This document shows, piece after piece, positions 11,068 to 22,993 of a stretch of DNA of 64,000 nt; positions within the stretch are counted from its first letter, which is position 1, and every line of letters starts with the position of its first letter. A program made the position numbers and the translations under genes. The notes beneath the pieces were generated by a model. That model worked only from the letters and a program-made list of their open reading frames with translations, was not told the DNA's origin and did not search any database. The DNA is from Siphonodentalium dalli (Eukaryota; Mollusca; Scaphopoda; Gadilida; Siphonodentaliidae), in assembly GCA_032622095.1 (NCBI GenBank), contig CP136062.1:140634351-140698350 (forward strand), given 5' to 3'.

Positions 11068-13561
11068 GGACGAAAGCGAAAAAACATCTGGTTGCGCGCA
11101 CAGATCACCACGCGAATAAAGTCAAATTCTGGCAAAACATATTATTCTAAATTGACGATGACCTGCATGCGTATTTTCAATGGTGAAGCACACACCAACT
11201 ATCAAGAGATTCTTTTTAAGACTGCTAAAGTTATCATTTAGTCAACTCCAAAAAAATTATTTCTAAGTCGAAGAAATTAGAGAATGACTTCGTCAAAAAT
11301 CATATGGACCATGACTAAATTCGAATTTGACCTGTGTTTTCTGAAGTGTAAACCATTTCCAAATATCAAAAAAATTCTGTGTTAAACCTTGTTCGATTTA
11401 TCATACGGACAACCCAAAAATAAATTATTTCTAAGTGGAAAAAGAGGCATAACTGGCATAAGTCCTTGAAAAACAAATTCGGGCCGTGACCATTTTCCAT
11501 CGAACAGGACATGTGTCTTTTCAAATTTGAACCACGTACCAAATATTCTGTTGCTCAAGTTATCCGTCGGATAATCCAAAATCTGCGATTTATGAGTCTA
11601 AAAGGACCGTGACCAAATTGGAACTTGACCTGCATGCATGTGCTTTCTCAAATATCAACCTCATGGAATTCTGATTAATATTGTCAAAGTTATGATCGGA
11701 CGGATATGGATGGACATGATGACGGAAATGCATGCTCATTATAATTTTTCGGAAGAAAATAATCAAAAGGAATGTCCAAACTGCCACAGACCGACATTGA
11801 TCGATAGTGTTCAGTTTCGGGATTATATGGTTAATGAAGTAAAAAGACAAATAAAGGCTTATTAGGTAGTATTAGGTAAAGAAAACGTGCATCGCACCGC
11901 GAATACAACAACGGGGACTTTTCGCTATGGGTTGATCAATTTCCCAAGGGTCACAACTACAAAAGAAATGAATTGAGAACCAGTCCATGTGGATATTGTT
12001 CTCCCATGCTGCCTCATGATGATATTAAAGATAAATATAGGCTATGAAAACAGAGATACGGAAATCAAAAGTGTCTGCAGAAAATGAATCGGTTAAACCC
12101 GTTTCATGTGGATATCATTTCTCCACACTACCAAAAAGGATTTTGTTTTGAGAGAGAACAAAAATAAAATAAGAAAAATTATCTTGGTTGTATAATTAGA
12201 ACATTTTCTTGCATCATATTTTCTATTGTTCAGAAAAATTTATTTCTTTTATAAATTTAACTTCTAATTTTGAGAATATCTTTCTTAATGTTTTCTAAGA
12301 ATTGTCTAAATATCTTTCTCACATGTTCTTAATAGTAAGAATTAATTTCTTAAATCCTAGGAAGTCTTTTTCTCAATATCTAGAAAAAGGTAAGAAATAT
12401 TTTCTTATATCCTAGAAAGTCTTTTTCTCAATATCTAGAAAATTGTAACTATTTTCTCAAACGTCAAGAAAAAAAAAATCAGAAAATCATCCTTTTCGGC
12501 AGTGAATTCTGGTTCATGTGCGTACAAAGTATCAACCTGGCCTTATACTTATGATGACAGGTAGAGAACTACAATTATTACGCTCGTGCCCACGTATGGA
12601 TGCACGGTCAGACATGCAGACGGACGTTCGTATCGTATTTCTAGATCCCCTGTGAGACTTCGTTTGCGGGAGGGGGGGGGGGGGGGGTAAATGTATTGCA
12701 ACAAGATGTCAAAACATCATTTTGACATTTGTATAGTCGGCAGGTATACATAGATAGAACGACACACGTGTGTTAACTGGTTAACATTATTACACGAGTT
12801 TGTTGTGGCGCTAGGTTAAATAGAGAACAGTATGTTCGAGTTTTCCCTCGAGACACGACAAACGAGTGCAATAACGTTAACATGCTCACACAACTGTTTT
12901 GTTCTATGTTTATTGCACACATTGTGAATTTTAGCTTGTAATATTCTGAAATTTAAGTCGATATTTTTGTTATATCACGTTTGCTTTATGTAGACTATAC
13001 ACCCTGCTATACCTCACATTCAGTGAATACAATTTTCTGTTAAAGTTGACGTTGCCAATGATGCTATTGCGTAATAGGTTTGTATTAATCAAGGACAATA
13101 CAGACATTTTTTATTGAACGTTTTTACATATTCTGTATTTTGCTGTATTTTACAAAAATAAACGAATGGGGACGTGTGCATTAAAACGATATTCGAATTT
13201 GATCTTGTCTCACCGTGCTGATTCCAAATACCGGATATTGTTGATAGTATTCCACAGACCAGTGCTTTATCTGTCACGCAAATGTGAAACCAAAGTTCCA
13301 CGTAAGTCGATTTTTGTCAGACTCATAGTCTAGTGTGTCAAAGAATATCGACTATAATTCAGCCGTTTGGCGTGCCCATAGAGACGTCAGACAACACAAA
13401 TGATTCTAAATCGCCATTATATAGCCTGATATCGCCTACATAAGAATCAATGTGGAGATGAAGAGAAAAAGACTCGCCTGAGGAACTGTAACTTCCTAAA
13501 TACTACAATTCCTTGACATCAGCTCAAAATAAATATTAAATGTGTACTGTATACTCAAATA

Positions 13562-14013
13562 TGTGACCCGCCATATCAAATCCAGTCGTAAGTCGGGATT
13601 TTTTTTAAACCTGTGCCAATGCATTCTCTTATATATGCGAGTCGACCATAGGTCGCCTCGCATATATAAGAGAATGCATTGGCCTAACAATTTTTTATCA
13701 TTTTTTTTAAATAAATGTTTCTTACAATTTTTAGGACATAAAATAAAAAAACATCCATTACCCTGCAGGGAGCCCCACACATATATAGAAGCATATAGAA
13801 GAGTGTCGTCTGCTCATGTTTGTCTGGGGCTCTGTATGGGTGAAATTATAAAATTGTTAAAGAATACAAGAAAAAATTGTTAGGCCAATCAGGGCCAATG
13901 CATTCTCTTATATATGCGAGGCGACCTATGGTCGACTCGCGTATATAAGAGAATGCATTGACACAGGGTAAAAAAATCCCGACTTACGACTGGATTTGAT
14001 TACGCGGGTCACA
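13562..14013. mobile_element. Tc1/mariner-like MITE with paired internal hairpins, copy 1
   Basis: Left end TA|TGTGACCCGCCATATC, right end GCGGGTCACA|TA: inverted repeats flanked by TA, the Tc1/mariner pattern. The inverted repeats run inward through AATCCAGTCGTAAGTCGGGA and CCTGTGCCAATGCATTCTC. Near each end is a hairpin, CTCTTATATATGCGAG...CTCGCATATATAAGAG with loop GTCGACCATAGGTCG. The two hairpins are themselves inverted copies. TTAA at 13,857-13,860 is the empty site for the insertion seen in copy 2. The 113-residue frame spanning the element is a palindrome shadow. Confidence 0.8.
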
Positions 14014-14401
14014 TATTGTTGTTGGTTTCTATATTCTCTGCTTCGTAGAATACGGTAACCAGATTTCCATTATTTGACTGCCTGATGAGTACGAAGTAAT
14101 GTTACAGATAGCAGATAAGCCGGAATGCAAAAATAGAACGTTCGTCATCGATATATATTTGTACAGTTTTCTGGCAAAAGTATCAAATAAATGTTATATT
14201 ATATGCATAATATATATATAGTCCGAGATACTCATTATTTTATTGTATAGTCAGTGAGTGGCTTAAGTTCACGCCCTGTATCAACATGATTGTTTACAAG
14301 ATGTGTGCTGCGCGCTATCCAATCCACTATCCGTTTTTGGCTGGAGCCATTAAAGTAAATTTACTTTAAATTTTATTTTAAAGATGCATTATCCGAATTA
14401 T

Positions 14402-14842
14402 CGATCCTAAATTACTATTTCTTTGTCATCGGGGGTAAAATATATTTGATTCGAGTCGATGAACCCACCCGTCAAAGCTCAAAGAGTGATCAGATATCGA
14501 TTTTTTAAGTTTGTTATTTATCGAGATGTGCAATTACTTGTGGCCCAGAAACACGTAGTAAAACGGACGGTCTCGGGCTAAATTGCGGATGAAGATGGAT
14601 AACTCTAAAATCAAGTGGTAATACGGCCAAATTCCGTGATATTCACGTGATAATACGACCATATATAGTGAAGCAAAATGTTGATAAATAACACGTTTTG
14701 TGAAATTTGATTCCATAGTTGACAGTGGTTAGCATGATTTTGTTGCAATTAATCTATTCTGATAACTGAAGCGTATTTTGAAGAAATGTTGTTGTTGTTG
14801 TATCTTGATGATATGGGGACCGTCTGATCGGATTGAGAACCT
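14402..14842. mobile_element. TTAA-type MITE, family A, copy 2 (5' end lost)
   Basis: Contains TCCTAAATTACTATTTCTTT, GATTCGAGTCGATGAACCCA and ATCGGATTGAGAACCT followed by TTAA at 14,843. The left terminal inverted repeat is absent, so this copy is truncated or worn on that side. The 60-residue frames here are chance. Confidence 0.75.
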
Positions 14843-15121
14843 TTAAACTGCATGTACAAATGCACACGCATTTTTACAAATGAGAACACTCCGATGGTTT
14901 GTTCCGAATATTTGAACATATAGGCTAACATGCAGACAGTAAATACATATGGTCATTAATACAACATCCAATAAAAACAATCACCACACGCACGCAAGAC
15001 AAAACAAACATTTCTACATAATTATATATCCTAAGATTATACAAGCAAAACAAAGAAGATACTAAACTAACAAGTAAGTCCATAAATGAATGCATGCATT
15101 CCATGCTCGTACATGTTCACA

Positions 15122-15565
15122 TCAACATGGAATGCATTTTGTGGCAACATCTCGTTCTTTTTCAATTTCCAGGCATAAAACAAGACACTTAACGAACTTG
15201 TTATGCGTAATAACATGGCTCGGGAAAAAATAGAGGGCTACATAAATAACAGCCTCACAAAAACCTGTGTCCACTAAAATGTCAAGCTGTAAACAGGTAG
15301 ATACTGCATGAAAATAGACACGCCGGTCGTATACGAGAAATTGCGCGCGGTCGGTTAAATTTTTGGAAAGGACCAGCCTATAATTCGCAAAATTCGGCAA
15401 CAACCGTCCAAGTTTACACACGAAAAAGTAAAAGATTTTCGTGTTACCGTTGATACAATTGCATGGTGAATGAACATTGCTATATAGCTGTCGTTTGTCA
15501 TTTTTTAGCCTTATGTATAGGTTTATTGACGCACACTCAGTCTCTTGTTCAATAGATTGGTTCAT
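15122..15565 (-). other. Unrecognised 147-codon open frame, duplicated
   Basis: An open frame of 147 codons with an identical translation at 21,844-22,287. The identity is explained by the recent tandem duplication, so it is not evidence of selection. I recognise no domain; it is Cys-containing with no signal peptide, membrane segment or repeat I can point to. No splice sites or promoter were identified. Probably chance; could be an exon of an unknown gene. Confidence 0.15.
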
Positions 15566-15632
15566 GGTGAAAAGGTCCCGAAAGTCTGAAAACGTATAGT
15601 AACCTGACCCCGTTTATTGCACGAAGTAATAA

Positions 15633-16570
15633 TCTATATCTATATTTGCGAATATCTGTCTGTCTGTCTGTCTGTCTATCTGTCTGTCTGTGTTCTATAG
15701 AAATTCACAGGGGACCATCTAGATGATGCCAAATGGGTCTACTAGGAGTAGCTTTTTACGAGAAAGATAATGGTCGGGGTTAGAATTTTCTAAAGTGACG
15801 CCGTTGTTGTCAGGGGCAGAAAAGAGGGAGGGGCAGAACAAAAAATTGTCGCCGATGGCCACCAAACTTATATGTAATAATCCCCATAATATGAGGAATC
15901 TAATGGCGTGGTTTAAATATGGCAAAATCGCGCCGTTCGCGTCAGGGGTGCCCGGAAGGGGGGGGGGGCAGATTTTTTTTTCTGTCGCCGATTGCCACGA
16001 AACTTACATACAATCATCCCAATGATATGAAGAATCCAACGGTGTGGTTTAAATATGTCAAAAGTGGCGTCGATTGAGTCAGGGATGAACGGAAGGGGAG
16101 AGGGGTACCAAAATTGATAAAACTAGTTTTAGCGCCGATTTCCACCAAATTGATATATATTCTTCTTCATGATACAAGGAATCTAATTATGCGATTCATT
16201 TGCCCGTGCGACGTGACCTTGACCTTGAACTCGGGTTAATTCAAGGTCAAATCGCGAATTTTTATGGGATTTCGACCAAATTTGATACATAGGGTTACTT
16301 CTGTCCACTGAGTGTTTTGGACGGGTCAAATCGTGACCCCGACCTGACCTTGACTTTCAAAATGATCAATTCGAGGTCAAATCGGGTAAAACCGGATGGA
16401 TTTCGACGGGTACTTTTGTCGGGTACTTTTGTCCGGGCAGTGTTTTTGACGGGTCAAATCGTGACCCCACCTCACCTTGACCTTCAAAATGGACAATTCA
16501 AGGTCAAATCGCGCAATTCGCCAAAAAGCAGAGGGGAAACAGCCCGGACGAAGTCGGGTCCACCAGCTAG
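15633..16570 (+). mobile_element. Helitron-like non-autonomous element between the two duplicated copies
   Basis: Starts TCTATATCTATATTTGCGAA directly after an A. It ends CCCGGACGAAGTCGGG (short GC hairpin), then TCCACCAG, then CTAG directly before a T. A 5' TC, a 3' hairpin about ten bases before CTAG, and insertion between A and T without target duplication are the Helitron signature. Just inside the left end is a (TCTG)n tract (15,654-15,691). The 3' third has repeated GACCTGACCTTGAC/CAAGGTCAAATCG units. No Rep/helicase is encoded, so this is a non-autonomous member at best. Confidence 0.6.
16200..16530 (+). repeat. Tandem repeats of a ~110-bp GGTCAA/TGACC-rich unit
   Basis: Units carry GGGTCAAATCGTGACCCC, CCTTGAC(C/T)TTCAAAATG and TCAAGGTCAAATCG. 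At least three successive degenerate copies lie within the Helitron-like element. The AGGTCA-like half sites are probably incidental to the repeat. Confidence 0.65.
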
Positions 16571-19500
16571 TAATATATATGACAGTATGTGACACCAATT
16601 TCTTAAAATTTACCTGCTCTGTCATTTATATAATATGGAATACTGTTAGGGTCAACATAGAATGGGGCGGGGAGTTATGGAACCCGCCAAACGAGGAAAC
16701 CGCCGATGAAACAGGGGGGGGGGCACGTATGCCGGGGTGGGTGGGTGGTCGATGGGACCAACAAGCAATTTTTTCCGCAACTCAAAAATATTTTTCCTTC
16801 CAGTCTTCTTGACTGTTTTTGCAATGAATTTGGCTTAAAACACCTTAGAATGTCAATATTAACATAAATTAAAAATTTAATGATGATGAGACAAACAGTA
16901 TAGCCTGTAGCCCATGCTAATGGATTGAATTTTGAAATCCAAGATGGCCGCTGGCAGCCATGTTTTTTGGCCGAATGACCCCAAAATGACTCGTTCCTAT
17001 TTACATGTCAATGTTAACATCCATGACAAATAGTATGCACAGAAATTCATATACAGCTGTTTACAGTGAATTTCCCACCGCAAATATATGTTTTAGTGTT
17101 AAAAGGGGGGGGGGGGGTGTCAAAAAATGGTCGGGGAATAAACTGCCGAAAGCGGAAAAAATTTTGGACGCGGGGGTGGGTGGGTCCCAACAAGGGTCGA
17201 AAGGAAAAAAATCAGCATACGTGCCTGAAATTTTTTCCGACCCCCCCCCCCCCCCCCCCCCCCCCGGGACGAAAGCGAAAAAACATCTGGTTGCGCGCAG
17301 TCACCACGCGAATAAAGAAGTCAAATTCTGGCAAAAAATATTATTCTAACTTGACGATGACATGCATGCGTGTTTTCAATGGTGAAGCACACACCAACTA
17401 TCAAGAGATTCTTTTTAAGACTGCTAAAGTTATCATTTAGTCAACTCCAAAAAAATTATTTCTAAGTCGAAGAAATTAGAGTATGACTTCGTCAAAAATC
17501 ATATGGACCATGACTAAATTCGAATTTGACCTGTGTTTTCTGAAGTGTAAACCATTTCCAAATATAAAAAAAAATCTGTGTTAAACCTTGTTCGAGTTAT
17601 CATACGGACAACCCAAAAATAAATTATTTCTAAGTGGAAAAAGAGGCATAACTGGCATAAGTCCTTGAAAAACAAATTCGGGCCGTGACCATTTTCCATC
17701 GAACAGGACATGTGTCTTTTCAAATTTGAACCACGTACCAAATATTCTGTTGCTCAAGTTATCCGTCGGATAATCCAAAATCTGCGATTTATGAGTCTAA
17801 AAGGGGCATTCATTGGACCGTGACCAAATTGGAACATGACCTGCATGCATGTGCTTTCTCAAATATCAACCTCATGGAATTCTGATTAATATTGTCAAAG
17901 TTATGATCGGACGGATATGGATGGACATGATGACGGAAATGCATGCTCATTATAATTTTTCGGAAGAAAATAATCAAAAGGAATGTCCAAACTGCCACAG
18001 ACCGACATTGGTCGATAGTGTTCAGTTTCGGGATTATGGATAATGAAGTAAAAAGACAAATAAAGGCTTATTAGGTAGTATTAGGTAAAGAAAACGTGCA
18101 TCGCACCGCGAATACAACAACGGGACTTTTCGCTATGGGTTGATCAATTTCCCAAGGGTCACAACTACAAAAGAAATGAATTGAGAACCAGTCCATGTGG
18201 ATATTGTTCTCCCATGCTGCCTCATGATGATATTAAAGATAAATATAGGCTATGAAAACAGAGATACGGAAATCAAAAGTGTCTGCAGAAAATGAATCGG
18301 TTAAACCCGTTTCATGTGGATATCATTTCTCCACACTACCAAAAAGGATTTTGTTTTGAGAGAGAACAAAAATAAAATAAGAAAAATTATCTTGGTTGTA
18401 TAATTAGAACATTTTCTTGCATCATATTTTCTATTGTTCAGAAAAATTTATTTCTTTTATAAATTTAACTTCTAATTTTGAGAATATCTTTCTTAATGTT
18501 TTCTAAGAATTGTCTAAATATCTTTCTCACATGTTCTTAATAGTAAGAATTAATTTCTTAAATCCTAGGAAGTCTTTTTCTCAATATCTAGAAAAAGGTA
18601 AGAAATATTTTCTTATATCCTAGAAAGTCTTTTTCTCAATATCTAGAAAATTGTAACTATTTTCTCAAACGTCAAGAAAAAAAAATCAGAAAATCATCCT
18701 TTTCGGCAGTGAATTCTGGTTCATGTGCGTACAAAGTATCAACCTGGCCTTATACTTATGATGACAGGTAGAGAACTACAATTATTACGCTCGTGCCCAC
18801 GTATGGATGCACGGTCAGACATGCAGACGGACGTTCGTATCGTATTTCTAGATCCCCTGTGAGACTTCGTTTGCGGGGGGAGGGGGGGGGGGGGGGGGTA
18901 AATGTATTGCAACAAGATGTCAAAACATCATTTTGACATTTGTATAGTCGGCAGGTATACATAGATAGAACGACACACGTGTGTTAACTGGTTAACATTA
19001 TTACACGAGTTTGTTGTGGCGCTAGGTTAAATAGAGAACAGTATGTTCGAGTTTTCCCTCGAGACACGACAAACGAGTGCAATAACGTTAACATGCTCAC
19101 ACAACTGTTTCGTTCTATGTTTATTGCACACATTGTGAATTTTAGCTTGTAATATTCTGAAATTTAAGTCGATATTTTTGTTATATAATTGAACGCACGT
19201 TTGCTTTATGTAGACTATACACCCTGCTATACCTCACATTCAGTGAATACAATTTTCTGTTAAAGTTGACGTTGCCAATGATGCTATTGCATAATAGGTT
19301 TGTATTAATCAAGGACAATACAGACATTTTTTATTGAACGTTTTTACATATTCTGTATTTTGCTGTATTTTACAAAAATAAACGAATGGGGACGTGTGCA
19401 TTAAAACGATATTCGAATTTGATCTTGTCTCACCGTGCTGATTCCAAATACCGGATATTGTTGATAGTATTCCACAGACCAGTGCTTTATCTGTCACGCA

Positions 19501-19785
19501 AATGTGAAACCAAAGTTCCACGTAAGTCGATTTTTGTCAGACTCATAGTCTAGTGTGTCAAAGAATATCGACTATAATTCAGCCGTTTGGCGTGCCCATA
19601 TATAGAGACGTCAGACAACACAAATGATTCTAAATCGCCATTATATAGCCTGATATCGCATACATAAGAATCAATGTGGAGATGAAGAGCAACAGACTCC
19701 CCTGAGGAACTGTAACTTCCTAAATACTACAATTCCTTGACATCAGCTCAAAATAAATATTAAATGTGTACTGTATACTCAAATA

Positions 19786-20730
19786 TGTGACCCGCCATAT
19801 CAAATCCAGTCGTAAGTCGGGATTTTTTTTACCCTGTGCCAATGCATTCTCTTATATATGCGAGTCGACCATAGGTCGCCTCGCATATATAAGAGAATGC
19901 ATTGGCCTAACAATTTTTTATCCTTTTTTTTTTTAAATAAATGTTTCTTACAATTTTTAGGACATAAAATAAAAAACATCCATTACCCTGCAGGGAGCCC
20001 CACACATATATAGAAGCATATAGAAGAGTGTGTCTGCTCATGTTTGTCTGGGGCTCTGTATGGGTGAAATTATAAAATTGTTAAAGGTACTCAACCCGAT
20101 AAAACTCCTCTCAATTACTATTTCAATGGCTTCGGGTGTCAAAAATATTTGATTCGAGTCGAGGAAGTCACCCATCAAAGCTCAGATTTGTTAGATATCG
20201 ATTTTAGAAATCTATTATTTTTCATTATCGGGAATTCTTTCTGGCCCAGAAGACAATCAAAAATTCGTTATTATTACCCACTTGATTATAGAGTTATCCA
20301 TCCTTGTCTGTTTGAATAGAATTTTGGCGTAAAATCTCGAGCAGGTTACCAAATTGACGGCAGTTATCAGTACTCATCTCGAGAACATAAGAATTTTCTA
20401 AAATCAATATCTAATAACTCTGAGCTTTGTTTGATGGGTTCCTCGACTCGAATCAAATATTTTTTACCCCCAAAGCCAAAGAAATAGTAATATAGGACCC
20501 TCTGATCGGATTGTTGTTGTTGGAATCTGTTGAGATGGGGACCCTCTTTACGGGTTGAGTACCTTTAAAGAATACAAGAAAAAATTATTAAAATTGTAAA
20601 AAATTGTTAGGCCAATGCATTCCCTTATATATGCGAGGCGACCTATGGTCGACTCACATATATAAGCGAATGCATTGGCACAGGGTAAAAAAATCCCGAC
20701 TTACGACTGGATTTGATATGGCGGGTCACA
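19786..20730. mobile_element. Tc1/mariner-like MITE, copy 2, split by a TTAA element
   Basis: Same TA-flanked TGTGACCCGCC...GGCGGGTCACA element as at 13,562-14,013, here enlarged by the insertion at 20,085-20,564. The right inverted repeat is better preserved here (ATATGGCGGGTCACATA) than in copy 1. Confidence 0.8.
20085..20564. mobile_element. TTAA-flanked MITE, family A, copy 3, with exact empty site in the paralog
   Basis: TTAA at 20,081-20,084 and 20,565-20,568. The termini AGGTACTCAACCCG and CGGGTTGAGTACCT are 14-bp perfect inverted repeats. Copy 1 of the duplication reads ATTGTTAAAGAATACAAG at 13,853-13,870, which is exactly the sequence here with the element and one TTAA removed. This is the piggyBac-type target duplication. 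The body folds back on itself like copy 1 of the family. No transposase. Confidence 0.95.
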
Positions 20731-21123
20731 TATTGTTGTTGGTTTCTATATTCTCTGCTTCGTAGAATACGGTAACCAGATTTCCATTATTTGACTGCCT
20801 GATGAGTACGAAGTAATGTTACAGATAGCAGATAAGCCGGAATGCAAAAATAGAACGTTCGTCATCGATATATATTTGTACAGTTTTCTGGCAAAAGTAT
20901 CAAATAAATGTTATATTATATGCATAATATATATATATAGTCCGAGATACTCATTATTTTATTGTATAGTCAGTGAGTGGCTTAAGTTCACGCCCTGTAT
21001 CAACATGATTGTTTACAAGATGTGTGCTGCGCGCTATCTAATCCACTATCCGTTAATTTTGGCTGGAGCCATTAAAGTAAATTTACTTTAAATTTTATTT
21101 TAAAGATGCATTATCCGAATTAT

Positions 21124-21564
21124 CGATCCTAAATTACTATTTCTTTGTCATCGGGGGTAAAATATATTTGATTCGAGTCGATGAACCCACCCGTCAAAGC
21201 TCAAAGAGTGATCAGATATCGATTTTTTAAGTTTGTTATTTATCGAGATGTGCAATTACTTGTGGCCCAGAAACACGTAGTAAAACGGACGGTCTCGGGC
21301 TAAATTGCGGATGAAGATGGATAACTCTAAAATCAAGTGGTAATACGGCCAAATTCCGTGATATTCACGTGATAATACGACCATATATAGTGAAGCAAAA
21401 TGTTGATAAATAACACGTTTTGTGAAATTTGATTCCATAGTTGACAGTGGTTAGCATGATTTTGTTGCAATTAATCTATTCTGATAACTGAAGCGTATTT
21501 TGAAGAAATGTTGTTGTTGTTGTATCTTGATGATATGGGGACCGTCTGATCGGATTGAGAACCT
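21124..21564. mobile_element. TTAA-type MITE, family A, copy 4 (duplicate of 14,402-14,842)
   Basis: Carried along in the tandem duplication; same missing left end and same right end ATCGGATTGAGAACCT before TTAA at 21,565. Confidence 0.75.
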
Positions 21565-22423
21565 TTAAACTGCATGTACAAATGCACACGCATTTTTACA
21601 AATGAGAACACTCCGATGGTTTGTTCCGAATATTTGAACATATAGGCTAACATGCAGACAGTAAATACATATGTTCATTAATACAACATCCAATAAAAAC
21701 AATCATCACACGCACGCAAGACAAAACAAACATTTCTACATAATTATATATCCTAAGATTATACAAGCAAAACAAAGAAGATACTAAACTAACAAGTAAG
21801 TCCATAAATGAATGCATGCATTCCATGCTCGTACATGTTCACATCAACATGGAATGCATTTTGTGGCAACATCTCGTTCTTTTTCAATTTCCAGGCATAA
21901 AACAAGACACTTAACGAACTTGTTATGCGTAATAACATGGCTCGGGAAAAAATAGAGGGCTACATAAATAACAGCCTCACAAAAACCTGTGTCCACTAAA
22001 ATGTCAAGCTGTAAACAGGTAGATACTGCATGAAAATAGACACGCCGGTCGTATACGAGAAATTGCGCGCGGTCGGTTAAATTTTTGGAAAGGACCAGCC
22101 TATAATTCGCAAAATTCGGCAACAACCGTCCAAGTTTACACACGAAAAAGTAAAAGATTTTCGTGTTACCGTTGATACAATTGCATGGTGAATGAACATT
22201 GCTATATAGCTGTCGTTTGTCATTTTTTAGCCTTATGTATAGGTTTATTGACGCACACTCAGTCTCTTGTTCAATAGATTGGTTCATGGTGAAAAGGTCC
22301 CGAAAGTCTGAAAACGTATAGTAACATGATCCAGTTTATTGCACGAAGTAATAATACTATCTAAAGTACAAGCTCAGAAAAAATATGTATTATACGAGGA
22401 AGACCAAACAGGCCTGGTTTTAA

Positions 22424-22814
22424 CCCTTTACCCAACAGAAGGGCCCTGTGCCAATGCATTCTCTTATATATGCGAGTCGACCATAGGTCGCCTCGCATAT
22501 ATAAGAGAATTCATTGGCTTAACACATTAAAAATTATAAAATTGTTAAAGAATATTGTAAGAAAAAATGGTATAAAGTGTTAAAGTGTTTTTTTATGCCA
22601 ATGCATTCTCTTATATATGCGAGGCGACCTATGGTCGACTCGCATATATAAGAGAATGCATTGGCACAGGGCATAACTGTAACTATCACAATGTGGTCAA
22701 GGAGCCGGTTCCAATGATATCCATATTTGTATGGTTCTATTGAGACAGACCGAAGATATTTTAGGCTGTTGAAGCCTTATTTGGCCGGTTTTGGCCGGTT
22801 TGTTGGGTAAAGGG
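22424..22814. mobile_element. TTAA-flanked element, family B (CCCTTT ends), copy 1
   Basis: TTAA at 22,420-22,423 and 22,815-22,818. The ends CCCTTTACCCAACA and TGTTGGGTAAAGGG are a perfect 14-bp inverted repeat. Inside (22,443-22,678) is the paired-hairpin module CCCTGTGCCAATGCATTCTC...TGGCACAGGG also found in the mariner-like MITE at 13,562 and at 58,918. TTAA plus CCCTTT ends are typical of piggyBac-like elements. Non-coding. Confidence 0.85.
22443..22678. repeat. Paired-hairpin module (CCCTGTGCCA ... TGGCACAGGG)
   Basis: Two hairpins with arms TCTTATATATGCGAG/CTCGCATATATAAGA and loops containing GTCGAC and GGTCGCC, arranged as inverted copies around about 90 bp of AT-rich sequence. It has its own inverted termini GCCCTGTGCCA/TGGCACAGGGC, so it may be a separate element nested in the TTAA element. 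Confidence 0.8.
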
Positions 22815-22993
22815 TTAATGTCAGGGAATATGTAAGTGCATGAACGTCTTTGTAAGTGCAGGCTGTCCACCTTGAATTTCCAACTGTACCCACCCATTGA
22901 ACCCGACAAAACTCCCATGTTCGCGAAATACCATGCCACTGTTGTTCCCGCCTATTAGCGGTTTGAAAATCAATGAAAGTGTCAATGACACTG

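Larger units (their letters stand above)
10467..15633. repeat. Tandem segmental duplication, copy 1 (~5.2 kb)
   Basis: Starts TAATATATATGACAGT and ends GCACGAAGTAATAAT; the same start and end bound 16,571-22,355. Most of the length matches base for base, including identical 147-residue and 60-residue chance frames, so the duplication is recent. Differences are length changes in poly-C/poly-G runs, a roughly 90-bp block near the poly-C tract present only in copy 2, and one 480-bp transposon present only in copy 2. The content is non-coding: degenerate ~170-bp repeats (11,240-11,850), AT-rich repeats rich in TTTCTTA/AGAAAA (12,180-12,480), a Tc1/mariner-like MITE and a TTAA MITE. Confidence 0.9.
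16571..22355. repeat. Tandem segmental duplication, copy 2 (~5.8 kb)
   Basis: Direct repeat of 10,467-15,633, separated from it only by the Helitron-like element. It is longer mainly because of the 480-bp TTAA element at 20,085-20,564 and extra sequence around 17,130-17,240. Frames at 17,066-17,440, 17,849-18,043, 19,309-19,521 and 21,844-22,287 mirror those in copy 1 and are not taken as genes. Confidence 0.9.

Noticed and set aside
13542..13883. 113-codon frame and its mirror on the other strand.
   Set aside because: Both lie in the inverted repeats of the TA-flanked MITE; the mirrored peptides reflect the palindrome.
16200..16530. AGGTCA-like half sites as nuclear-receptor response elements.
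   Set aside because: They recur as part of a tandem repeat unit inside a Helitron-like element; no independent support for binding.
15122..22287. 147-codon frame identical in both duplicate copies as a sign of selection.
   Set aside because: The whole surrounding segment is near identical, so identity only reflects recent duplication.
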